Shown: piece after piece, positions 10,301 to 18,065 of the stretch
Layout of the letters: every line of letters begins with the position of its first letter
Position numbering within the stretch: position 1 is the first letter of the stretch
Made by a program: the position numbers and the translations under genes
NCBI GenBank assembly: GCA_038874435.1
Contig: JAVZCK010000015.1
Span: 1-46,832, forward strand
Reading direction: 5' to 3'
DNA from: Thermoplasmata archaeon
Lineage (GTDB): Archaea > Thermoplasmatota > Thermoplasmata > Lutacidiplasmatales > SKW197
Length of the DNA stretch: 46,832 bases
Notes under the pieces: generated by a model
Told to the model about the DNA's origin: nothing
Seen by the model: the letters and a program-made list of their open reading frames with translations, nothing else
Databases searched by the model: none

Positions 10301-13300
10301 CTAAACCCACAGCTCGGTGCCACTTACCTTCTCAAAATTAACATTACAAATCTGGGTGGATTGAATGCATCTGTTACCATCAGATTCCTTGATGGCGATA
10401 CAGTGATTGGGGCAAGAAATGTGAATGTACCGCCGAGCAGTACAAATGCCACTGGTTATGTGTCCAATGGCAGGGCAGTTTCCGAGGTGCTCTGGGTACC
10501 ACTTTTTGTAGGTTATGAAACGATTAGGGTGATGGCAGACCCAGACGGAATTTATGCAAATGCAGAGTTCATCAGGGCAAACAACAATGCGAGCCAGAGA
10601 ATCCAGGTCTTTTTCTTCTACGATGATATGGAAGTGCCAGAGCGAACAGCAGAAAACTGGAACCATGATGCAACACTGCTTAATATCAATGGTGAAAGCC
10701 CGCTTGATTTTCTTGCAAGAAAAGATGTGAGCACGCGGGTAATTGGAGACTGGGACTGGAGTTTGAGCGGGAGCATAAATCGCTCTGGGCTTACTCTCAA
10801 TGGCAACGGAACCTATCTCACAAATAATGCTACTGTTTTCAACTACACAAAGGGTGCAGCCCACACAACACCGACAGCATACTGGTTGCCAGAGGTACCA
10901 AATCTTCCTGGTGTGACGGGAGAACGAGCACCCCTCGATATCTTTCTAGTCCTTGACAACTCGGGCTCAATGGCTGAAGACCCAGATGGAGACGGGAGAA
11001 CAAAGTGGCAGGACCTGGTGGATGCTGTTACTAATTCAATTTTGAATTATCTTACCGCAAATGACTACATAACTGTAATTGCATTCGGGGATAGAAACCA
11101 GAATCTTGACCAGGTTGTGTTCACAGACATGGGAGTGACAGCGAGCAGATACAATTCAGACCTCAAGTCAGATAATGGAGATAATGAAGCAGTGCACATC
11201 TGGGTTGCAAGAAGCTTGGCAACAACTGCTACAAAACAGACAATTGTGAATTATCTCACTAATCCCGCACTTGGAATGACACCTGTGCTTGCAGGTAGAT
11301 ACGATACTCCAATCTGGGACGCAATAGGTGTTGGCATCGCCTATGCAAGATACTACAACAAGACCTTTGATTTTGCAAACGGAATTTTGCCAAGTGTGAT
11401 CGTACTCTCAGATGGTATGGACTGGGGGAAGTACAGAGGAACGGGAGCGAAGGTCGGTGAAACGGACCTGGGTGGTAACAGAGGACCTGATGGAGGTAGT
11501 GAATTCTTTGGCCCATGGAGGTCCTGGTCTCTCGGTGACCAAACAGTGAATGGCGAAGTTACTTTATGTGCAGATTTCACAGCGTATGAGAACTGGTTCC
11601 CAATTACATTCTCAAATGCGGATAAAACTCGATGGGGCTTGATTGATACCTTCACCTCTACAGATGCCTGGGTTCACGTCCCAGTGTTCACAGTCGGACT
11701 TGGTGTGACCCATTTTGAGCATCCATCACTCGGGAAACTTGACACCAATCATTATGGCCAGGCGGCAGGGACACCAGAATACTGGCTCTGGAAAATTTCA
11801 AACACTTCTGCAGCTAAATTCACGAATTTGAGTTACGATGGGTATTTCTACGCCTCTCAATCCTCGCAGCTGAGCGGAATCTTTGCAGCAATAATGGCAT
11901 CAATTGGTGCACCTGGGGACATAAGGGCACCGCCGCCAGTGCCGAATAAAAATTCAAAGTTCACACCAAATGCAGTGGATACAACGACCCTTTTCTTTGA
12001 CGGATTCGAATCTGGCATTGGAGGCTGGACGGCGATTGGCGGAAACTGGGCGCAGAGCAATGCACAAAAATACAAAGGCACATACAGCTTGAAATACACA
12101 GGAGATAATACCGCAGGTAATGATTACATTCGTACTGCATCAGCAGTAACAATTCCCTCGGACATTGATTGGGCAATTGTAGCACTCTGGTCATACTACT
12201 ATCTTGCATGGGATAAGCAAGCTTCTGGCAACAATGCAGTGTATATCCCAAAAAACAACTGGACAATAGAGGTGAGCACGAGCACAGGTGGTCCCTGGAC
12301 AAGGGTAGCACCCTTGCATTGCTTCACGCCACTGAATGAAACAAGCACAACAGATGATGAATGGGTGCCAAATGCCTTTGACCTCACGAAATACAAGGGC
12401 CAGAGCATTTACCTCAGAATTGCAATGTACGATACTGGGATAAACGCCGGGGAGTATGCATACTTTGATGAATTCCGAGTTGTTTATGGAAAATCTCCCA
12501 GTGCTGCAAGTTCTCAACTCAATTATACAATTCCCTACAAGCGTTATCGGTTCCTCACAACGCCAGAAGTAAACATAAGCGGCGCTCCTAATGCCACGCT
12601 TTCCTTCTATACCAGATACTCCATCACAGAGGGTACAAACGGAGGATTCATCTATCTCTGGGGCAAGCAATCTGGTGAGACATCGTGGACCTGGGATGCC
12701 TCCCACAGAGTTTACATTCAGCCAAAGCAGCCGTATGGAGGTAATCTCAAGTTTGAGAGCGTTGAGAATGAGAGCACTGTCGGTGGCATAGATGGAAATA
12801 CTGGATTGATAGATAGATATGGACGCTTGCCTTACTGGTGCTTCAATGGGAGGAGTGCAGGTGGTACTTACGGCTGGGAGAAGATAGAGGCTGATTTAAG
12901 TAAATACATAGGGACATTCACGGCGGTGCGTGTGGTCTTTGTGTTCGCACAGTTCGGAGGGCAGTTACCGCCAAACTGGACCGCTGACATGGGCTGGTAT
13001 ATAGACGATGTGCAGATAAAGGTGACAGGGATTCCTACAGATTACTGGCAGTATGTGTATAACCCTGGTGGAGGATATCTCGGGAGCAACAGATACTGGT
13101 ATTACAATCAGGCATCTGGCTATCTCCCACTCGGTGTGGATTCCTCACTCTACACAATTCCAATTGATTTAACGAGAGCATACAGGGCAACACTCATTGC
13201 CTTCTTCAAATTCAACATCAACGATGGTGCTGGCTTACCGCCAGATGGAGTAAGGATAGAGGTGAGTAAGGACAATGGCGAGACATGGTATTCCATTACA

Positions 13301-13708
13301 TACGGTGTGAGAATTGGCTGGGGATATACAGGAAGAGATTTAACTACAGTTGAAAACCGTGGTTACTATGGAGTTACAGGTGATGCCACAGGTGGAGAAT
13401 TGCCGCAGCGTTATTCTGGTGTGAGAGGGACACTCTACAAGACGAACTGGACATTTGTGCGAGCGAGCGATGCCAATACAGTGTCAGCGTATGATTGGAT
13501 ACCATCATTCACGCTTGTAAGGCTGAACTGTGATTTGAGTGGATTTGCAGGCAACACAATAATCTTGAGGATAAGAGTGTTCACAAATGCCACAGGGAGC
13601 GAGACAGATTCTATCCACTATGCGAGTGCCAGCTACAACAAAGGCGTCTTTGTAGACGATGTCTTCGTGATTGGCACAACAATAACACATGGGATATCAA
13701 AACCATGA
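7382..13708 (+). CDS. Giant type IV pilin-like surface protein with CARDB and vWA domains (paralogue 2)
   Basis: The 2108-aa product starts MRKAMKG followed by VSSIIGTFLVLVITV, a class III signal with predicted cleavage after Gly7. The ATG lies inside the end of paralogue 1 and is preceded by GGGAGGTGG, a strong Shine-Dalgarno, so the two are translationally coupled. Domain order parallels paralogue 1: Ig-like, CARDB, LFVDDDG and LVVDDDG alpha/beta domains, CARDB, a vWA domain with MIDAS DNSGS at Asp1192 and an adjacent DPDGDG calcium-type loop, then jelly-roll domains ending VFVDDVFVIG. The vWA part is unrelated in sequence to that of paralogue 1, while the last 190 residues are almost identical. 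No C-terminal anchor is seen. The N-terminal helix would insert it in a pilus or the membrane. Confidence 0.85.
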   Translation: MRKAMKGVSSIIGTFLVLVITVVIFSTIFAWVQTFPTPQPRANTQFDAEAWYEEAGTGSGYYANVNLTHIAGELLPTSYIRIVVETENGTRFYLQPSDGGITGQYWDLGTVWKWKSSALFTVPQNLTIQVINTAKNLLFWQKLIIVNNIWYPPLIQASGSSPTPVVAGNPFKIWADIYDFDLNPNSVYADLTQLGLGIVKLNNTAGTRFETAELTTFVNPGTYTYTVNASDYQEHRSLRKYSITVVVSAVEVPLPNLVVSQISLSPSSPTRGETVIISAIIKNFQSTPASSATITTFDTIVATNATTTLDTQVISVPGFGETEIYITWVAQPGGAHIIEVTITDVMPGNLTGTPKNVSVVVMPRILFVDDDGAGIGSPNDMGANFIAALNAINVNYTSTTVALNSPGPGYDTGPALYQLRNYDVVIWEGGFTNNTLMASDVANLQRFLDNGGKLWLAGANILENVSGSFINTYLGISGVLPASTLPSKIYGTNYGNGWINLTGFEPSINTISFAVTRTLSIAAGAQPLLVNETGALKFASQFKRTAGVYESRVVLLSLEFGSLRYTGDHAILAYHIINWLSGINARTGDDLAISSQEISTLTPRYREPLNVSAVVRNNGDTSHSDVEVQLIVYAYGVEVERVWPVSGQTISLNAFGDSKTVNFTWTPRIVGIFVLQVMVDPYNKIPEVNENNNVYNNTLLLNQVNVIYTMLVVDDDGSANNGGGLPDASSEIINAMQTLGYTLGRDMDVQIVPRGADRNNSEYNMNRYNCVIWITGTAYNGSGYNTLTATDINLIQNFYLTDDPSQHALIIIGSFILNDSAVANTAFMRNILGANNTGTPVNYGLNNVLYGVRESPITNGLEFVMSNTSFASYPARAYNRTERALPVFWGDAINHWDRLSDNVLGSAVFDAAGWHSVFLSFNPAYTANRTMISEIMLSIVHWCGRIDAKPEIKITAPDIYAATHSRAYIYLRDLNPQLGATYLLKINITNLGGLNASVTIRFLDGDTVIGARNVNVPPSSTNATGYVSNGRAVSEVLWVPLFVGYETIRVMADPDGIYANAEFIRANNNASQRIQVFFFYDDMEVPERTAENWNHDATLLNINGESPLDFLARKDVSTRVIGDWDWSLSGSINRSGLTLNGNGTYLTNNATVFNYTKGAAHTTPTAYWLPEVPNLPGVTGERAPLDIFLVLDNSGSMAEDPDGDGRTKWQDLVDAVTNSILNYLTANDYITVIAFGDRNQNLDQVVFTDMGVTASRYNSDLKSDNGDNEAVHIWVARSLATTATKQTIVNYLTNPALGMTPVLAGRYDTPIWDAIGVGIAYARYYNKTFDFANGILPSVIVLSDGMDWGKYRGTGAKVGETDLGGNRGPDGGSEFFGPWRSWSLGDQTVNGEVTLCADFTAYENWFPITFSNADKTRWGLIDTFTSTDAWVHVPVFTVGLGVTHFEHPSLGKLDTNHYGQAAGTPEYWLWKISNTSAAKFTNLSYDGYFYASQSSQLSGIFAAIMASIGAPGDIRAPPPVPNKNSKFTPNAVDTTTLFFDGFESGIGGWTAIGGNWAQSNAQKYKGTYSLKYTGDNTAGNDYIRTASAVTIPSDIDWAIVALWSYYYLAWDKQASGNNAVYIPKNNWTIEVSTSTGGPWTRVAPLHCFTPLNETSTTDDEWVPNAFDLTKYKGQSIYLRIAMYDTGINAGEYAYFDEFRVVYGKSPSAASSQLNYTIPYKRYRFLTTPEVNISGAPNATLSFYTRYSITEGTNGGFIYLWGKQSGETSWTWDASHRVYIQPKQPYGGNLKFESVENESTVGGIDGNTGLIDRYGRLPYWCFNGRSAGGTYGWEKIEADLSKYIGTFTAVRVVFVFAQFGGQLPPNWTADMGWYIDDVQIKVTGIPTDYWQYVYNPGGGYLGSNRYWYYNQASGYLPLGVDSSLYTIPIDLTRAYRATLIAFFKFNINDGAGLPPDGVRIEVSKDNGETWYSITYGVRIGWGYTGRDLTTVENRGYYGVTGDATGGELPQRYSGVRGTLYKTNWTFVRASDANTVSAYDWIPSFTLVRLNCDLSGFAGNTIILRIRVFTNATGSETDSIHYASASYNKGVFVDDVFVIGTTITHGISKP

Positions 13709-13752
13709 AAAGGTTTTTACCCACCTCCGTTATCAGGGCATTGGTGTAAAGG

Positions 13753-14136
13753 ATGGCATGGAACCTCTGGCGAAATTACGGACACATTCTCTCAATCCTC
13801 ATCATAGTTTTATCTGCAATCCTGACTTTCTTGGGTGTCTGCGGATTTGAGCAGATAAAAAATGTAATGCCTGAGCAGATAAAAGCAATTGAGAACGCAA
13901 TAGGCAACTTTTACCTATGGTGCATCATTTTAGGGCCATTTCTCCTCCTAATCTTTGGCTGGCTTCTAATAGATTATTACAGCAAGAAGAGGGAATTTGA
14001 GAAACTCATAGACACTCAGAGCAAGGCACAATTCATAAAGAATTTACAGAGGATTGAAGAACTAGCTTTTTCCCTTCCCGAGCGATACGAGAAGAAAATA
14101 GAAAAGAAAAAAATTGAGCTGAAGGTCAAGCTCTGA
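13753..14136 (+). CDS. Small two-TM membrane protein with a charged C-terminal helix
   Basis: The 127-aa product has two hydrophobic segments (about 10-30 and 52-74) and a basic, helical C-terminal tail of about 50 residues rich in Lys and Glu. That is the layout of a membrane-anchored coiled coil facing the cytoplasm. It starts 44 nt after paralogue 2 in the same direction with a weak GTGTAAAGG upstream, so it may belong to the same transcript and serve the giant surface proteins. That role is inference. No family is recognised with certainty. It ends 4 nt from the convergent phospholipase-D-fold gene. Confidence 0.7.
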   Translation: MAWNLWRNYGHILSILIIVLSAILTFLGVCGFEQIKNVMPEQIKAIENAIGNFYLWCIILGPFLLLIFGWLLIDYYSKKREFEKLIDTQSKAQFIKNLQRIEELAFSLPERYEKKIEKKKIELKVKL

Positions 14137-14140
14137 TCAA

Positions 14141-16186
14141 TCATAGCTTGCACCTCAGCCAACTAACAAATTTTTTCACTCTCTTTTCCATCCCACCAAA
14201 CTTCCATCCAACAATTGCCCCGAGCAGGATAGGAAGGAGAACATAGAGCCAGTTTTGATTTTCCTCCGCATGCACAGATTCAACCGCAGACACAGTAATC
14301 TCTCTAGATGTAGCGTTTTCATTTCCACAAGCATCAACAACTTTCAAAGTTACTCTGTATTTTCCAGGCGAGGGGAATGTGTAGTTCACTAATGCGCCAC
14401 TTGCCTCAAATACACCATCTCCATTGAAATCCCAGAGATAGGAAACAATTTTTCCATTGTCGGTGGACCCTGAACCATCGAATCTTACTGTTTTATTGAC
14501 CACAATTTTTGCGGGTACTCCTATGTAGGCAGAGGGCTTTCGTACATCCTCCTTCCAGTCAAATTCAAAGACACCATTAAAATAACTCGCAATTGCCTTA
14601 CTCTCAATTAAAACACCCACTTCTCTGTTATCTTTGAACGAATTCTCACAGAAATTTGTGCTCCCAAGGTACACATAGGCATCATCAATAATGAATCCCT
14701 TTGTGTGGAGCATTCTGTAGCCATGTCCTCTAGCGTCAATAATCCTAGTGGAGATGTTTTTGTTCAACGAATTAAGATACTCTACAGTTTCTCTGTTTCC
14801 CTTTCCATTTGCCGCACTTCCATCTAGTAGAACTCTAACGGATACGCCTTTTTCAGAGAGTTTCACAAGTTTTTCCACAAATGGATTCACCACATTTCCC
14901 CAGTATAGTGGAAACTCCAATGCTTCTACGACCACGCTGTTCTTAGCAGAGGCTAGGCAGCGAAGGAGGTACTCTTGTGCATTGTCTGGTGCAGCAAGTA
15001 ATGTCACATTGGAGACATCGGCTCTGGTTGTGAAATTTGAAAGTGTAGGGTTGAAATCTTTCACAGGAACAGAATTAGTTGTAAGGATTGTTTGCACTCC
15101 GGTATCTCCGTAAATGTTTTTTGCATCCTGATTAAAGAGCGAGATAAGCTGCTGAGCAAACTCAGAGTTTTCCACTATTACACCCCAGCCCCTGTTTCCG
15201 CATAGGCCCTGCTCTATATAGCTTGTTCCTTTGTAGTTTTCAGTGCTCACAACCGCCCATTTTCCATCAATCACAATGTATTTGGCATGCATGTAATTGT
15301 ATCTGGTGTGTTTTGGTATTCCATAAAAGGTAAGGTTAGCAAAACCAGAAAGTTTTGAGAGCATGAATTTCTCTGCATTACCCAATCCTCCGACAGGAGA
15401 ACCTTCAACAATTACACTTACGCATACATTTCTTTTGCTTGCATTTTCCAACGCATAAACAATTTCTGGTGAATCCAATGTGTATGTGCAGACAAGGATT
15501 TCCCTTGTGGCATTCTCAATTCTCTGAAGCACAACTTCCAAGCCACTATCAGGCGTCACGAAAGCAGTTAGATTTACATTCGTAAATCTCGTAGGAACAA
15601 GTGCAGTTCTTCCAATTCTTGTCGTGGTCCAGTCATTTGCGGTATCCGTGTCCTTAACTGTCAACCTCTTGTAAACCGTTCCAACTGACGGATTTTTCAG
15701 CATACTTCCATTCCAACCCTCCTGCACTCTTTCTTTGCCATAGGCAATTGCATCTACTAGAGAGCCATCAGGGGCATAAAGGTAAATCTCATCGTTTGAA
15801 TTTGCAAGTTTAAATAGCCCCTTTACAGATACATCTTTTCCATTTTTGATTTCAATATCTGGCAGTTTCTCAAAATAATAGTAATAGCTAGAAGCATTGT
15901 TTGCAAGTGTGATGCAAGAGTATGCGGGAATTTCAACATCTCCAAACACAATTTTTCCCTCTCCATCAGAAAGCGAGAACCCGTTTAAGCAGAGAGCAGG
16001 GCCTGTGTTCTTCAATACCACATACTCAAGTCCATTTTCACAATTGGGTGCGAATTCCCAAATTAGCAGTTTTTTTTCTCCAACGGCCAAACATACATTT
16101 TGTTCGCCCTGCACTGCAACACCAAGAAAGCACTCGCTGATTATCAGAGCACCGATCAGTGTCCAGATTACTCCTTTTTGCTTCAT
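14141..16186 (-). CDS. Secreted, membrane-anchored phospholipase-D-fold protein (LTD, two HKD, PKD)
   Basis: The 681-aa product has an N-terminal signal peptide (MKQKGVIWTLIGALIIS), a lamin-tail-like domain (about 30-170), then two PLD-superfamily halves with intact HKD motifs: HAKYIVID...STENY and HTKGFIID...GSTNF. A PKD domain with YLWDFNGDG follows (about 550-640), and then a C-terminal TM helix with a basic tail. The two HKD motifs make one phosphodiesterase active site acting outside the cell, on DNA or phospholipid. Start M at 16186 is chosen over 16219 because it opens a clean signal peptide and a TATA box lies about 22 nt upstream, giving a leaderless message. Confidence 0.88.
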   Translation of the reverse strand: MKQKGVIWTLIGALIISECFLGVAVQGEQNVCLAVGEKKLLIWEFAPNCENGLEYVVLKNTGPALCLNGFSLSDGEGKIVFGDVEIPAYSCITLANNASSYYYYFEKLPDIEIKNGKDVSVKGLFKLANSNDEIYLYAPDGSLVDAIAYGKERVQEGWNGSMLKNPSVGTVYKRLTVKDTDTANDWTTTRIGRTALVPTRFTNVNLTAFVTPDSGLEVVLQRIENATREILVCTYTLDSPEIVYALENASKRNVCVSVIVEGSPVGGLGNAEKFMLSKLSGFANLTFYGIPKHTRYNYMHAKYIVIDGKWAVVSTENYKGTSYIEQGLCGNRGWGVIVENSEFAQQLISLFNQDAKNIYGDTGVQTILTTNSVPVKDFNPTLSNFTTRADVSNVTLLAAPDNAQEYLLRCLASAKNSVVVEALEFPLYWGNVVNPFVEKLVKLSEKGVSVRVLLDGSAANGKGNRETVEYLNSLNKNISTRIIDARGHGYRMLHTKGFIIDDAYVYLGSTNFCENSFKDNREVGVLIESKAIASYFNGVFEFDWKEDVRKPSAYIGVPAKIVVNKTVRFDGSGSTDNGKIVSYLWDFNGDGVFEASGALVNYTFPSPGKYRVTLKVVDACGNENATSREITVSAVESVHAEENQNWLYVLLPILLGAIVGWKFGGMEKRVKKFVSWLRCKL

Positions 16187-16203
16187 GATGATTGCATCGC
16201 TGA

Positions 16204-16213
16204 AGTAAATATA
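16204..16213 (-). promoter_or_regulatory. TATA box of the PLD-fold gene
   Basis: On the minus strand TTTATATTTAC precedes ATG 16186 by about 22 nt with no Shine-Dalgarno between. This spacing fits leaderless transcription and decides the start codon. It lies inside the longer reading frame that begins at 16219, which argues against that upstream start. Confidence 0.55.
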
Positions 16214-16248
16214 AACCAAGGCACTACATGTAGGGCTAAATGTAGGGT

Positions 16249-17094
16249 TTATTCTATGCTCTCAAGTAATTTCAAGCGCCTAATCTTATTCTGTTCTGCA
16301 ATCTCTGGCTGTACACCATTATCTACTTCTGCCTTTCTCAAAAATTCTATCAACAATTCAATTCCCTCTTTTGTAGGATATTTCAGATTTAGACCACAAC
16401 TTCTGAAGCAAGCATTTAAAATTTCCATTGCTTTCTCTTCGCTCCCCATACTCTTAGTAAAATCTAGGAACAGTGCATCCAGCACGGTTTTATAGTTCAC
16501 TTCATCATCTACCTCAATCTTTTCAAGTGCTTTCACTCTTTCTTTATAAGGGGTTACTTTGACTGGAGCCGTCATCATCACAGTGGCAAGTGCCATGAAA
16601 ATTTTTTCCACATTTTCACCCGTCTTTGCAGAAGAGAGATAACAATTTTCTGGATTTATTTTCAAACTTTCCGCAATTTGTTTAACATCTTCTAAGGAGA
16701 AGCAAGCCACATTAATTAAATCGCATTTATTTGCCACTATGATGGCTGGCTTCTCACCGACAACGCTCACCATCAGTGGATGCCAGTATTTTTCGATGCT
16801 GTCAAGCGTATCTCTTCTAGTGAGGTCACAAACGAATATTGCACCTTCCACACCAACAAAAGCGTTTTTCTGCACACTTCTGTAGTCCTTCTGTCCCAAA
16901 ATATCCCATATCATGAGGTTAATTTTGATTTCTCGCTCTCCGATTTTCAGATCAACAACTTTTTTTGAGACCTTTGTGCCAATGGTCTGGATATAGGAAT
17001 CATCGAATGCGTTAAGCACATACCTTCTAATTAAGCTGGTTTTCCCTGTTCCCCAATCTCCGATTAGCGCAATCTTTTTCGTATAGGTTTCCAT
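16249..17094 (-). CDS. Rab/Ras-like small GTPase with a C-terminal extension
   Basis: The 281-aa product has all G motifs: G1 GDWGTGKTS (12-20), a G2 threonine in YIQTIGTK, G3 WDILGQ, G4 NKCD and G5 SSAK. This is the Rab/Ras/Rho-like branch with the WDxxGQ switch II glutamine retained, so it should be GTPase-competent. About 100 residues after the G domain form an extra helical part of unknown role. There is no C-terminal Cys prenylation motif. It starts 10 nt after the stop of PRPP synthetase behind GGTGAGGAG, so the two are one operon. Such GTPases exist in several archaea, and their targets are mostly unknown. Confidence 0.88.
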   Translation of the reverse strand: METYTKKIALIGDWGTGKTSLIRRYVLNAFDDSYIQTIGTKVSKKVVDLKIGEREIKINLMIWDILGQKDYRSVQKNAFVGVEGAIFVCDLTRRDTLDSIEKYWHPLMVSVVGEKPAIIVANKCDLINVACFSLEDVKQIAESLKINPENCYLSSAKTGENVEKIFMALATVMMTAPVKVTPYKERVKALEKIEVDDEVNYKTVLDALFLDFTKSMGSEEKAMEILNACFRSCGLNLKYPTKEGIELLIEFLRKAEVDNGVQPEIAEQNKIRRLKLLESIE

Positions 17095-17104
17095 CTCCTC
17101 ACCA

Positions 17105-17962
17105 TTATATTATCCCAGATATAGCCCTTGCGATTTCCTCAGCAACAGAATAACTGGAAAACCTAGTTTCAATTGTATCTGAAGCAATTACTTCAGTGCA
17201 CAAGGATGCAAGCTCGTTACCTGAATTTCCTAGGAAAAGTCCATGAGTGCATCCACATGAAACAGATTTTGCACCAGCATCTAACATTTGCTTTGCTGCA
17301 GTTTTTATTGTTCCACCTGTAGAGATGATATCATCCACTATGACCACATTTTTGCCTTTGAAATCGTAATCTGGCAGTTTTATTGTCACAGTGTGTCCAT
17401 CCAATCTTACCTTGTCTAGATGTATATAAGGAATGCCTGAGAGTTCAGAGGTTCGTTTTACTCGCTCAATTCCTCCTTTGTCTGGTGAGACAATAACATC
17501 AATCTTCTTGCCTTTGAAATATCCAGCTACACAGGGAATGGCTGAAACTTCAAATGCAGGGATAGTGAACCATTTAATCACAGTGTTTGCATGGAGGTCC
17601 ACACTAAGAAAAGCATCACAGTTTGCTTGGATTGCCCTTGCAATTGCTCTTGCCGAGATTGCTTCGCCTTGCTTAAATACCTTGTCCTGTCTAGCATAGC
17701 CGAAGTAGGGGGCGACAAAAATAATCTTTCTTGCATTTGCCTCCCGTGTAGCATCGCAGAGCAAGATTGCCTCCAGAATTTTTTCGTCACTAGTTGTGCT
17801 CTGCACAATCACTGCGTCCTTGCCTCCAATTTCGGAACCGATTCTAATATACATCTCTCCATCTGGAAACCTTTTTCTCTCAACACTTGCAATTTCGCAG
17901 TTTGTAATTTTGGCAATTTTCTGGGAGAGTCCGGGCGATGCAGAACCAGGAATTACAATCAT
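17105..17962 (-). CDS. prs: Ribose-phosphate pyrophosphokinase
   Basis: The enzyme makes PRPP from ribose 5-phosphate and ATP for purine, pyrimidine, His and NAD synthesis. Visible family features are RFPDGEMYIRI near residue 36, the ATP-site stretch YFGYARQDK, DLHA, and the PRPP-binding loop VVIVDDIISTGGTI. Length (285 aa) matches archaeal class enzymes. The start at 17962 (MIVIPGS) is used: it has GGTGG upstream, a TATA-like TATATTTAC about 35 nt away, and matches the usual family N terminus. The 23 extra codons of the longer frame do not look conserved. The small GTPase is cotranscribed downstream. NAD synthesis (NadA) starts divergently next door. Confidence 0.95.
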   Translation of the reverse strand: MIVIPGSASPGLSQKIAKITNCEIASVERKRFPDGEMYIRIGSEIGGKDAVIVQSTTSDEKILEAILLCDATREANARKIIFVAPYFGYARQDKVFKQGEAISARAIARAIQANCDAFLSVDLHANTVIKWFTIPAFEVSAIPCVAGYFKGKKIDVIVSPDKGGIERVKRTSELSGIPYIHLDKVRLDGHTVTIKLPDYDFKGKNVVIVDDIISTGGTIKTAAKQMLDAGAKSVSCGCTHGLFLGNSGNELASLCTEVIASDTIETRFSSYSVAEEIARAISGII

Positions 17963-18033
17963 TCTGCCACCGCTATCTAAAAGCAAATGGGTAAATATAG
18001 GTTTTTGTTGGGATATTCCATCCACTTCCAAAA

Positions 18034-18042
18034 ACTATAAAC
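18034..18042 (+). promoter_or_regulatory. TATA box of nadA
   Basis: ACTATAAAC is centred about 28 nt before ATG 18066, and no Shine-Dalgarno is present between them. This fits a near-leaderless nadA transcript. Confidence 0.45.
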
Positions 18043-18065
18043 TTACCTTGTAATATTAGAGAACC

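Noticed and set aside
12191-12706. 171-codon antisense ORF inside the second giant gene
   Set aside because: Low-complexity, no start signals, fully covered by the sense reading frame.
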